Shown: positions 14,644 through 21,291 of the stretch, piece after piece | Numbering within the stretch: position 1 is the stretch's first letter | Layout: the number at the start of each line of letters is the position of its first letter | Assembly (NCBI GenBank): GCA_002424625.1 | Contig: DIKR01000077.1 | Location: 3,505 to 24,795, forward strand | Reading direction: 5' to 3' | From: Desulfuromonadaceae bacterium UBA5613 | GTDB taxonomy: Bacteria > Desulfobacterota > Desulfuromonadia > Desulfuromonadales > UBA2197 | Length of the DNA stretch: 21,291 bases | Made by a program: the position numbers and the translations under genes | The notes under the pieces: generated by a model | The model's database searches: none | The model's input: only the letters and a program-made list of their open reading frames with translations | What the model was told of the DNA's origin: nothing

Positions 14644-16901
14644 ACTTTACTTTTACCGCCCCTTATCTCCTTTGGCTTCTCCCCTTGGCGCTCCTCCCCT
14701 TTATCCCGCGCCGGCGCGACAGTTCGCCACTATCCTCTCTTGATCCGCTGCGACACCTCAGAACGACATGGCGTCTCCGTTTTTACCGGCTGCATAGCTG
14801 GTGTGCGGCGCTGACGATCGCCATGCTTATTATCCTCCTTGCCGATCCGGTGCAACGCGAAACGAGTCGCACAACCGTGCGCGAGGGGGTCGACCTGATG
14901 CTCGTCCTCGACGTCTCCGCCTCCCTCGGCGCCACCGATATCCCGCCGAGTCGCATGGTTGCCGCCCGCAACGCCGCTGCCGACTTTTTGTCAGAGCGCC
15001 GCAACGACCGGGTCGGGGTCATCCTCTTCTCGGGCGTACCGATCCTCCTTTCACCGCCGGTTCTCGACAAAGGCCATCTCATCACCCGCCTGCGGGCGGT
15101 CGAGGCGGATCGATCCGGGACTGGCACCGCCATCGGCGATGCCCTCGCCACCGCTCTGGCCCGGCTCAAGGATTCGCCGGCGCAGAGCAAGGCGGTCATT
15201 CTCCTCACTGACGGCAGTTCGAACCGGGGGAGTATCACCCCCCGCGCCGCGGCCCGCGCTGCCGCCGCCCTCGGGATTCGCATCTACACCATCGGCTTCG
15301 GCTCGCTGCAAGGGAGCGAGATCCCTTTGGGCAGCACCGGCGCCCCTGCCCGCCTCGCCGACGGCTCGCTCCTGCTCAGCACCCTGGAAGAAGAACCGCT
15401 GCTCGAAATCGCCCGCCTCACCGGTGGCCAGCATTTTCTGGCCACCAGCGGCGAAGCACTGCGCGAGGTTTATCAGCGCATCGATGCGCTGGAGAAGAGC
15501 CCGCTGGAGGTGAAAGACCGGATTACCGATCTCCCTCTAGCGCCGCTTCTGCAAAGACTTATCCTCCTCCTTTTGGCCTTGGAGCTCCTCCTCTTCCGAC
15601 TCTGGCTGCGGATTCAACCGACCGGTTATCTCCTCGATCTTGTTGCCTTGACAGCTTTTTCTCTCCTGCTGATCCCCCCGCCGGGAGGCGGACCGATTCT
15701 ACGTGGTGAGCAAAATGGCCCGGACCTCGCTCTGGCCATCGACGTCTCTGCCAGCATGGCCTGTAACGATAACGGTGAAAGCCGACTTGCTTTGGCGCAG
15801 CGGGAAGCGCGGACGCTGATAACCTCTTTGCCCAACAGCCGGTTCAGTCTCACCCTGATCGGCGGTGAAGGGGTTGTGCAGGCGCCCCTCACCGAAGATC
15901 GGGAAGCGATCCTCTTCTTTGTCGATCGCCTCCTGCCGAGGATGGTTTCTTCGCCTGGATCGGCACCGGAAGAAGGGATTCTCACCGCTCTGTCGACGCT
16001 GAGCAGTGCCGGTCGCGAACGGGCGGTCATCCTCCTCTCCGATGGCGAGCGCACCGTACCGACTCCGGCGCCGCGTCTGCCGCAGTCAATTCCGGTCTAT
16101 ACAATCCCCCTTGGCAGTGTTGCCGGGAGCCCGGTGCTGCAGGACAACGGCGAGGTGTTGCGTGGCCGCGACGACGCCACCGTCATCAGCTCTAGGGATG
16201 ATGACCGCCTGCGGCAGATCGCCAGCATCACCAAAGGCGAGATGCTCCTGCGGCCAGACAGCGCCCCGGCCACCCTGGCTCTGATTGAACGCTGGCGCCC
16301 TGCAGAGCTTTTGGCGCCACCAGCATTGTGGTGGTTGTGGTCAGCTCTCGGACTCCTGCTGCTGCGGCAATTTCCCTGGTCCCGCAAAGTGCGGGGCTGG
16401 AGCGCCTGGGTCCCGGCCTTTACCCTGCTGACCCTGGTTATCAGCGCCTGCGGCCATATCATCGAGCGGGGGGAAAACGACTTTAACATCGGCATGCGCT
16501 ACGCCAAAAGCGGCGCATTCGAGGAGGCCGCCCGCGCCTTTGCCCGCGCCATTCCCAGTCTCCTCGCCAATGAGCGGGGGCTGGCTCTTTACAATCAAGG
16601 AACGGCGCTTTTGCAGGCAGGGAATGCCGCCCCGGCGGTCACGGCCCTGGAGCAGGCGCTCCTGCTCCTCCCCGGCGATACGGCAGCGCGGACCAATCTT
16701 GCTCTGGCCTTGCGTCTGCTCGGTGATCACCCGGCCAGCGGCAGTGGCGATGGCGAGCGCCAGAGCGAAGAGAGTTCCGTTGATGCGCCGATGAATCGTG
16801 AACAAGCCCTGCAACTGGTCGAAGCGGTGAAACCGCAGGCCTTTGCCGACGCCGCAAGTCAGGCGGAGATCCGCGAACGCAGCGTCGAGAAGGATTGGTA
16901 A
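14640..16901 (+). CDS. Fused BatA-BatB-BatC-like membrane protein with two VWA domains and TPRs
   Basis: A single 753-residue reading frame that contains what are normally separate Bat proteins. Residues 1-325 resemble BatA: two N-terminal membrane segments (about 9-23 and 54-68), a VWA domain with MIDAS D91-x-S93-x-S95, the TGTAIGDAL loop near 161-169 and D191 in LLTDG, then a membrane segment at about 302-322. Residues about 331-580 resemble BatB: a membrane segment, a second VWA domain with D368-x-S370-x-S372 and D468 in LLSDGE, then a membrane helix at about 557-576. Residues about 586-753 resemble BatC: a hydrophobic segment ending in a lipobox-like VISAC (C604), TPR repeats (about 610-690), then the polar tail ending KDW typical of BatC. 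The ATG at 14640 overlaps the previous stop (ATGA) after a G6 run; the longer frame from 14523 is rejected. VWA2 lacks an obvious MIDAS Thr. Confidence 0.88.
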   Translation: MNFTFTAPYLLWLLPLALLPFIPRRRDSSPLSSLDPLRHLRTTWRLRFYRLHSWCAALTIAMLIILLADPVQRETSRTTVREGVDLMLVLDVSASLGATDIPPSRMVAARNAAADFLSERRNDRVGVILFSGVPILLSPPVLDKGHLITRLRAVEADRSGTGTAIGDALATALARLKDSPAQSKAVILLTDGSSNRGSITPRAAARAAAALGIRIYTIGFGSLQGSEIPLGSTGAPARLADGSLLLSTLEEEPLLEIARLTGGQHFLATSGEALREVYQRIDALEKSPLEVKDRITDLPLAPLLQRLILLLLALELLLFRLWLRIQPTGYLLDLVALTAFSLLLIPPPGGGPILRGEQNGPDLALAIDVSASMACNDNGESRLALAQREARTLITSLPNSRFSLTLIGGEGVVQAPLTEDREAILFFVDRLLPRMVSSPGSAPEEGILTALSTLSSAGRERAVILLSDGERTVPTPAPRLPQSIPVYTIPLGSVAGSPVLQDNGEVLRGRDDATVISSRDDDRLRQIASITKGEMLLRPDSAPATLALIERWRPAELLAPPALWWLWSALGLLLLRQFPWSRKVRGWSAWVPAFTLLTLVISACGHIIERGENDFNIGMRYAKSGAFEEAARAFARAIPSLLANERGLALYNQGTALLQAGNAAPAVTALEQALLLLPGDTAARTNLALALRLLGDHPASGSGDGERQSEESSVDAPMNREQALQLVEAVKPQAFADAASQAEIRERSVEKDW

Positions 16902-18049
16902 TGCGGCCTCTTATCTGTATTATTTCCTTCCTCTGCCTGACCTTGAGCAGCGCCGACCCGTTGGCCGCCGACAATCTCCCGGCGGTGCGTCTGCTCATTT
17001 CCAACCCGGCGCCCTATGTCGGCGAAGAGGTCATTGTCACCCTCGAAGTCCGCACTGCGCCACGATCGCAGAGTGCCATTATCCCGATCTGGCCAAATCT
17101 CGACAGCAGCGCCAGCGCCGAGCTGCCTACCCCTCCCCCCCGTCTGGAAGAAGATCAAGCTGTCCTCGTGCAGATCATGCAGCGCGCTGTCCGCCCCCTG
17201 CGCAGCGGCCGACTCCCCCTGATCAGTGCCGGGGTGAGCATCGCCGGCCAGACCTATCATGCCCAACCCGTCGAACTGCGGGTGCTGCCCTTGCCGGAAC
17301 GGGGCCGACCCGAGGGCTTTGCCGGAGCCATCGGCGAGGTGGCGATGCAGCTGCAGGCAGAAGGCCGGGGAAGTCGCGAGATTCAGCTGGTGCTGAGTGG
17401 TCCGGCCGCGCTCGAAACCTTCCCGACGCCGCAAGCCGAAGTTGGCGCCGACGAACGGCTGATTCTCCTCCATGATGCCACGATCGGCACGGCGCCGCAG
17501 GAGCGCACCCGCACCCTGCGCTACCTTTACCTCCCCGGCGGCAACGATCGCGGTCGACTCGTCTTTCGTCTGCCGGTCTTTGATCCGCTCGCGCACAAAT
17601 ATATTGTCCTGAATGCCGGGATCGAACATATACCGACGTGGCTGGTGCACAGCGCCTACCTTTTTTTCACCTTGCTTGTCCTTTATCTCCTGGTGCGCTC
17701 GTACCGCAAGAGCCGCACCCCGCGCACGGTCGAGGAAGCACTGGAAAAGATTATCGGTCGGCCGTCGACGCAGCTCTGCCGCGACGAAATCGTCGAGATC
17801 TTGCGAAAGTACGGTGCCGATGCACACATTCTTATTGAGCTAGCGGCATACTGGCAAAGCAACGATGCCCAGCGCTTCGCTCCGAATGCCCTGCGGCCGG
17901 GAGAGCTCAGTGAAGAGGATCAACAAAGGAGCCAACATCTTCTTTTACATCTGATCCGGATGAAGAGCTGGCTGCGCTGGTTATTGACCGCCGTGGAGAA
18001 GACAATCAAGGATCAGCTCCGGGCGAGGATGGCCAAACTTTCGATGTGA
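16901..18049 (+). CDS. BatD-like protein, last gene of the moxR-bat operon
   Basis: BatD proteins are extracytoplasmic beta-rich, membrane-anchored partners of the BatA/BatB VWA proteins. The 382-residue protein has a signal peptide (MRPLICIISFLCLTLSSA), a BatD start motif (VRLLISNPAPYVGEEVIVTLEV), a periplasmic region to about 245, one transmembrane helix (about 247-267, HSAYLFFTLLVLYLLV) and a basic cytoplasmic tail of about 115 residues. It is shorter than many BatD proteins, which often exceed 500 residues. The ATG at 16901 shares one base with the preceding stop (TAATG), with AGGA upstream; a TTG six bases earlier is less likely. Its last 37 bp overlap the end of rlmD on the other strand. 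No terminator hairpin was found after it. Confidence 0.85.
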   Translation: MRPLICIISFLCLTLSSADPLAADNLPAVRLLISNPAPYVGEEVIVTLEVRTAPRSQSAIIPIWPNLDSSASAELPTPPPRLEEDQAVLVQIMQRAVRPLRSGRLPLISAGVSIAGQTYHAQPVELRVLPLPERGRPEGFAGAIGEVAMQLQAEGRGSREIQLVLSGPAALETFPTPQAEVGADERLILLHDATIGTAPQERTRTLRYLYLPGGNDRGRLVFRLPVFDPLAHKYIVLNAGIEHIPTWLVHSAYLFFTLLVLYLLVRSYRKSRTPRTVEEALEKIIGRPSTQLCRDEIVEILRKYGADAHILIELAAYWQSNDAQRFAPNALRPGELSEEDQQRSQHLLLHLIRMKSWLRWLLTAVEKTIKDQLRARMAKLSM

Positions 18050-19299
18050 TGGGTCTGCGGGAAGAAGTCGAAGGGTTGGGCAGAGATGCAGTGATAGCCG
18101 TGATTGAGGAGGGTCTTGAGATCACGGGCTTGGGTGGCAGGGTCGCAGGAGATATAAATGATACGCGGCGGGCCAAGGTCGATAAGTTCGCGGCAGACAT
18201 CGCTTGCGCCCTCCCGCGGCGGATCGAGAACAACAAGATCGAAAGGAGTATCCTGACCGTATGCGCGTAAGGCGCCAGCCGCCGGACGCGCATGAAAGCG
18301 GATATTGCTCAGATTGTTTTGCCGGGCGTTGATCTTGGCCTGGGTAATCGACGGTGCATAATCCTCAACGCCGACGACTTCAGCACAGCGCCGCGCCAGA
18401 GGGAGCGAGAAATTGCCCATGCCGCAGTAAAGATCGAGAACCCGTTCTGTCCCTTGTAACTCTGCAGCGCTGAGTACAGCGTTGAGCAGAGTGCGATTCT
18501 GCTCCAGATTGATCTGGGAGAATCCTCCCGCCTTGTATGCTAACGCCAGCAACGGTGTGTCGCAGCTGATAACCAGATCCTCCTCACCGCAAATGTGCTG
18601 TAAACCTCCTTGACGATCACCCTGCACAAAGAGCGCAAAATCCTCTTGGAGAGCCAGAGGACGCAACATTTCGGCGACGGCAGCAACGGCGTTATCGCGG
18701 GCATGGATGACCAGCCGCACTTGGCCGCGATCATCGATGCCGGCGTCAATCTGGGGGATATGAACCGCTATGGCGGTTCCGTCAATCGCCGACTTCAGTA
18801 AGGGAATCAAGCGATTCACCGCCGCCGGCAGCAGCGGGCAGGCGTTGATTCCTATGACGCTGTGACTCCCTTTGCGGAAAAATCCGAGAGCGAAGCCTTT
18901 GCTGCTCTGGCAACATTTGAACTGGGCGCGACTGCGATAAGCATAAGGTTCAGGAGCAGCGACAATCGGCCGGATCTTCTCCGCCGCGACCCCGGCCTGA
19001 CGCTGCAGGAGATCGCGATAAATCGCTTCCTTCCATCTTGCCTGCTCGCTATAAGGCAGAAACTGCCACTGGCAGCCGCCGCAGAGACCAAAGACCGGAC
19101 AGGGCGGAGTGATCCGCTCAGCTGCCGGAGAGAGGATGTCGATCAGCTCGGCTTCAGCCCAGCGACCCTTGTCGCGGACAATGCGACAGCGAATCTGATC
19201 ACCGGGAGCGGTCAGGGGGACGAAGATCGCTTTACCGTCGAGACGACCGATGCCGTTGCCGCCAAAGACGAGGCTCTCAATGCTCAATTCGACGGTCAT
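18013..19299 (-). CDS. rlmD: 23S rRNA (uracil-1939-C5)-methyltransferase RlmD/RumA type
   Basis: A SAM-dependent RNA m5U methyltransferase with an iron-sulfur cluster. The 428-residue protein starts with a TRAM-like RNA-binding domain (about 1-58). The [4Fe-4S] ligands C67-x5-C73-x2-C76 (CPVFGLCGGC) are followed by C154. The catalytic domain has the SAM motif DLYCGMGNFSLP from D299, VVLDPPREGA, and the nucleophile C385 in YISCDPATQARDL. The exact target among RlmD, RlmC and TrmA-like activities cannot be fixed from sequence alone; a bacterial member with these Cys is most often RlmD. It starts at ATG 19299, overlapping the stop of the unknown gene upstream (ATGA), and converges with batD with a 37-bp overlap. 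Confidence 0.9.
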   Translation of the reverse strand: MTVELSIESLVFGGNGIGRLDGKAIFVPLTAPGDQIRCRIVRDKGRWAEAELIDILSPAAERITPPCPVFGLCGGCQWQFLPYSEQARWKEAIYRDLLQRQAGVAAEKIRPIVAAPEPYAYRSRAQFKCCQSSKGFALGFFRKGSHSVIGINACPLLPAAVNRLIPLLKSAIDGTAIAVHIPQIDAGIDDRGQVRLVIHARDNAVAAVAEMLRPLALQEDFALFVQGDRQGGLQHICGEEDLVISCDTPLLALAYKAGGFSQINLEQNRTLLNAVLSAAELQGTERVLDLYCGMGNFSLPLARRCAEVVGVEDYAPSITQAKINARQNNLSNIRFHARPAAGALRAYGQDTPFDLVVLDPPREGASDVCRELIDLGPPRIIYISCDPATQARDLKTLLNHGYHCISAQPFDFFPQTHHIESLAILARS

Positions 19300-19733
19300 C
19301 GCATCCTCAGAATCGTCGACGCCGAAGGTTTGTTGGCTAATTCGGCACGAAGGAGACGTAAAGGGACTTCCGGGCGGCTGAGATAGCTCTGCACTTCGGT
19401 TTGATAACTGGCGACCAGTTCTGCCCGCAGTGCATCAACACGGCTACCGGGAACCCCCATCCGTTCGAGAACTTTATTAGTCGTCAGGCGCACGCCAAAG
19501 CGCTTCTTAGCGGCAGCCAGCAACTCCGGATCGGTCAACAGTTCGTTACTGAGGGTCAACTCGATCTCAACGACAATGCGCAGGCGGTGATAATCACCAA
19601 AGTAGCGATTACTTTCATCAAAAAAACGCAGGTACAAACCGTTCGTCAGTCTTTCTTCGGCAAAAGGAGGAGTTGCAACGGTCGCGGTCGTTGCGGCCGG
19701 AGGGTGCTGTGAACTGGCGGGAGGGAGGAGCAT
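19296..19733 (-). CDS. Conserved-looking protein of unknown function between trmJ and rlmD
   Basis: I do not recognise a family. The 145-residue product has a Pro/Ala/Thr-rich start (about 1-22), then a compact segment with alternating strands and helices (NGLYLRFFDESNRYFGDYHR, then a run of hydrophobic VVEIELTLS), an LTTNKVLERMGVPG stretch and a helical C-terminus. It has no signal peptide, no membrane helix and no Cys. The start at 19733 shares one base with the trmJ stop and a purine-rich GAGAAG lies upstream; the end overlaps the rlmD start (ATGA). Both overlaps argue that it is a real translated gene. A role in RNA modification or ribosome maturation is suggested only by neighbours. Confidence 0.78.
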   Translation of the reverse strand: MLLPPASSQHPPAATTATVATPPFAEERLTNGLYLRFFDESNRYFGDYHRLRIVVEIELTLSNELLTDPELLAAAKKRFGVRLTTNKVLERMGVPGSRVDALRAELVASYQTEVQSYLSRPEVPLRLLRAELANKPSASTILRMR

Positions 19734-20506
19734 TATTTCTTCTCTTTCTCTTTACGGCGCTCGTTCTCGATCCAGTCAAGGCGGCTCCAGAGCCCCTGCA
19801 GAATACGGACATCCCGTTCATTGAGACCGGCGCGGCTGAAGATGCGGCGGAAGGTGCGGAGGATGTGTTCAGGGTTCTGCGGGTCAAGGTAACCGATCTC
19901 CAAAAGGCTCTGGCGCATATGGCTGTACATCGCCTCAATGGCGGCGGAGGGAGCACTTTTACGACGACGTTCTCGCACTTTCCCCGCGGCTTCGGCGGCT
20001 GCCTGGCCGACTTCATAAAGACAGACGGCGACGGCCTGGGCGAGGTTCATTGACGGCAGTTCGTCACTGGTGGGGATGGTGAGGAATCGCTGGCAAAGAT
20101 CGAGTTCGTTGGTGTGGAGGCCGCGATCCTCGCGACCGAAGACCAGAGCGGTCGAAGCCGATGCTGCCGCCGTCAGGATCTCACGGCCGGCATCATTGGG
20201 GTGAATGAAGTCCTCGCGGTATTTACCGAAACGGCGGGTGGTGCCGATGGCAAGGCTGCAGCCGGCCAGTGCGTCAGGGAGGGAGGGATAGACCCGCGCC
20301 TGCTCCAAAAGGGGAGTGGCCCGCACCGCCATGCGACGTGCTTCTTCACCGAGGTGATCGGTTTGGGGATTGACCAGACGGAGATCCGCCAGACCGAAGT
20401 TCATCATCACCCGACAGACCGAGCCGATATTGAGGGGACCTTGCGGCTCGATGAGAATAACGGCAATGTTGGTTAATGGCGATACTGGCGCCGGGGGGAG
20501 AGACAT
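19733..20506 (-). CDS. trmJ: TrmJ-type tRNA (cytidine/uridine-2'-O)-methyltransferase
   Basis: A SPOUT-family 2'-O-methyltransferase; TrmJ modifies nucleotide 32 of several tRNAs in E. coli. The 257-residue length fits TrmJ and is longer than TrmL because of the C-terminal extension. The SPOUT motifs are visible: EPQGPLNIGSVCRVMMNFG near the N-terminus, LVFGREDRGL in the middle and SMNLAQAVAVCLYEV in the knot. The tail (HILRTFRRIFSRAGLNERDVRILQG) is the family's helical extension, ending in a Lys/Glu-rich tract. AAGGAA, overlapping the rsmE stop, lies eight bases before ATG 20506. Substrate position is inferred from family; some close relatives are annotated only as RNA methyltransferase TrmH-like. 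Confidence 0.88.
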   Translation of the reverse strand: MSLPPAPVSPLTNIAVILIEPQGPLNIGSVCRVMMNFGLADLRLVNPQTDHLGEEARRMAVRATPLLEQARVYPSLPDALAGCSLAIGTTRRFGKYREDFIHPNDAGREILTAAASASTALVFGREDRGLHTNELDLCQRFLTIPTSDELPSMNLAQAVAVCLYEVGQAAAEAAGKVRERRRKSAPSAAIEAMYSHMRQSLLEIGYLDPQNPEHILRTFRRIFSRAGLNERDVRILQGLWSRLDWIENERRKEKEKK

Positions 20507-20518
20507 TAATAACTTTCC

Positions 20519-21291
20519 TTAGTTCAAATCGCCGAGGGCAAACTGGATGACGGTCGCGGCACTGATTGCTGCTGTTTCGGTGCGGAGAATGCGCGGACCA
20601 AGGGAGACCGGGAGAAATCCGTTACGACGTGCCGCCGCGACTTCCTCTGCGGCAAAGCCCCCTTCAGGACCGATCAGCAACGCGACCTGCCGGCTCTCAT
20701 GCCCGGCAAGTGTCTTTTTGAGGGAGGACGTCCCCTCCCCCTCATAAAACATGAGACGGAGAGTGTTGTTTTTGGCATCGGCAAAGACGGTAGCGAGATC
20801 GAGACAGGGGCTGAGTTCGGGGATGATCGACCGGCGGCACTGTACAGCGGCCCGGCGGAGCACCTCCGGCCAGCGGTGGGATTTCGGCTGTTTGGCATCA
20901 CGCGCCGCCGGTGTCGAGGAGTGCTGCGAGACAAAGGGGACGACGCGGCTCACTCCGAGTTCGGTGAGTTTTTCCAGGATGAGCTCGAAGCGTTCTTTCT
21001 CCGGCAGCGCCTGATAGACGGTCAACTGTAAAGGACTATCGAAGGGACGTAAAGAGCGCTGAAAGGGGATCAGAATCCCCCCGTTCGGATTGAGTTCAGC
21101 CAGTCGTCCCCGCCACATCACTCCGGCGGCATCGGCAAACGTGACAACCATCCCGAGTCGCGCCTGCCAGTGACTCAGAGCCACAACAACTTCGGCAGAG
21201 AACAGGCACGGAATTCCGGCCTCAGCGACGCTGGCAAGACGGACCAGGCTTTGGCCACCGCCGCTATTCACGGAGGCTGGTGGCAAAACCG
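20519..21291 (-). CDS. rsmE: 16S rRNA (uracil-1498-N3)-methyltransferase RsmE, 5' end probably beyond right edge
   Basis: RsmE methylates N3 of U1498 in 16S rRNA late in 30S assembly. The visible part has a PUA-like N-terminal region (about 1-75), then YQALPEKERFELILEKLTELGV and the SPOUT knot motifs LLIGPEGGF and SLGPRILRTETAAISA, all diagnostic. An in-window TTG at 21286 would give 255 residues, but the frame stays open to the window edge (Val-Leu-Pro-Pro), and RsmE proteins typically start a few residues earlier with an Arg-Phe-rich segment, so the true start is probably just outside. It heads the minus-strand run rsmE-trmJ-unknown-rlmD, with 12 bp between its stop and the trmJ start. Confidence 0.9.
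   Translation of the reverse strand, partial: VLPPASVNSGGGQSLVRLASVAEAGIPCLFSAEVVVALSHWQARLGMVVTFADAAGVMWRGRLAELNPNGGILIPFQRSLRPFDSPLQLTVYQALPEKERFELILEKLTELGVSRVVPFVSQHSSTPAARDAKQPKSHRWPEVLRRAAVQCRRSIIPELSPCLDLATVFADAKNNTLRLMFYEGEGTSSLKKTLAGHESRQVALLIGPEGGFAAEEVAAARRNGFLPVSLGPRILRTETAAISAATVIQFALGDLN

Noticed and set aside
16859..17827. 322-codon minus-strand frame opposite batD
   Set aside because: It is the shadow of batD, which has a signal peptide, a membrane helix and operon coupling; the antisense product has no recognisable features.

Overview
The window looks like chromosomal DNA from a Desulfuromonadia-type organism (Geobacter / Desulfuromonas / Pelobacter relatives). This is inferred from gene content: a dus-ntrB-ntrC operon with NtrB/NtrC-type regulators, an HI0933-type flavoprotein, a PAS-GGDEF protein with a Cys-containing PAS, and a MoxR/Bat operon. 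No rRNA, tRNA, CRISPR array, phage or transposase gene was seen. Coding density is high and most genes abut or overlap by a few bases.

Left edge (1-1978): the 5' part of an HI0933/YhiN-family flavoprotein gene on the minus strand, then an AT-rich divergent spacer of about 245 bp, then a lipoprotein on the plus strand. The lipoprotein is built from seven units of exactly 138 bp (46 residues), which suggests a seven-bladed beta-propeller.

Middle (2130-10780), all on the plus strand and nearly continuous: mazG (degenerate C-terminal domain), an HD-domain phosphohydrolase, a DedA-PAP2-LssY membrane fusion, agmatine deiminase, dusB (nifR3), an NtrB-type kinase, an NtrC-type sigma54 activator and trmL. 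A structured pair of inverted repeat elements lies between ntrB and ntrC. The dus-ntrB-ntrC order matches the classic nifR3-ntrB-ntrC operon, so nitrogen-status signalling is the likely job of the two-component pair.

A PAS-GGDEF diguanylate cyclase gene (10911-11807, minus) faces away from a MoxR/Bat operon (12076-18049, plus). That operon holds moxR, a DUF58 gene, a small membrane-anchored Bat-type protein, one gene fusing BatA-like, BatB-like and BatC-like parts, and batD. A near-consensus sigma70 promoter precedes it and every junction in it overlaps. The operon probably encodes an inner-membrane AAA+/VWA chaperone or stress system.

Right edge (18013-21291), minus strand: rsmE (5' end off the window), trmJ, a 145-residue protein of unknown function and rlmD, arranged as an operon of RNA-modification genes. 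The rlmD tail overlaps the batD tail antisense by 37 bp.

The most interesting observations are the three-part Bat fusion, the exact 46-residue propeller repeats, the MazG whose second domain has lost its acidic motif, and the folded repeat pair that separates the kinase and regulator genes.
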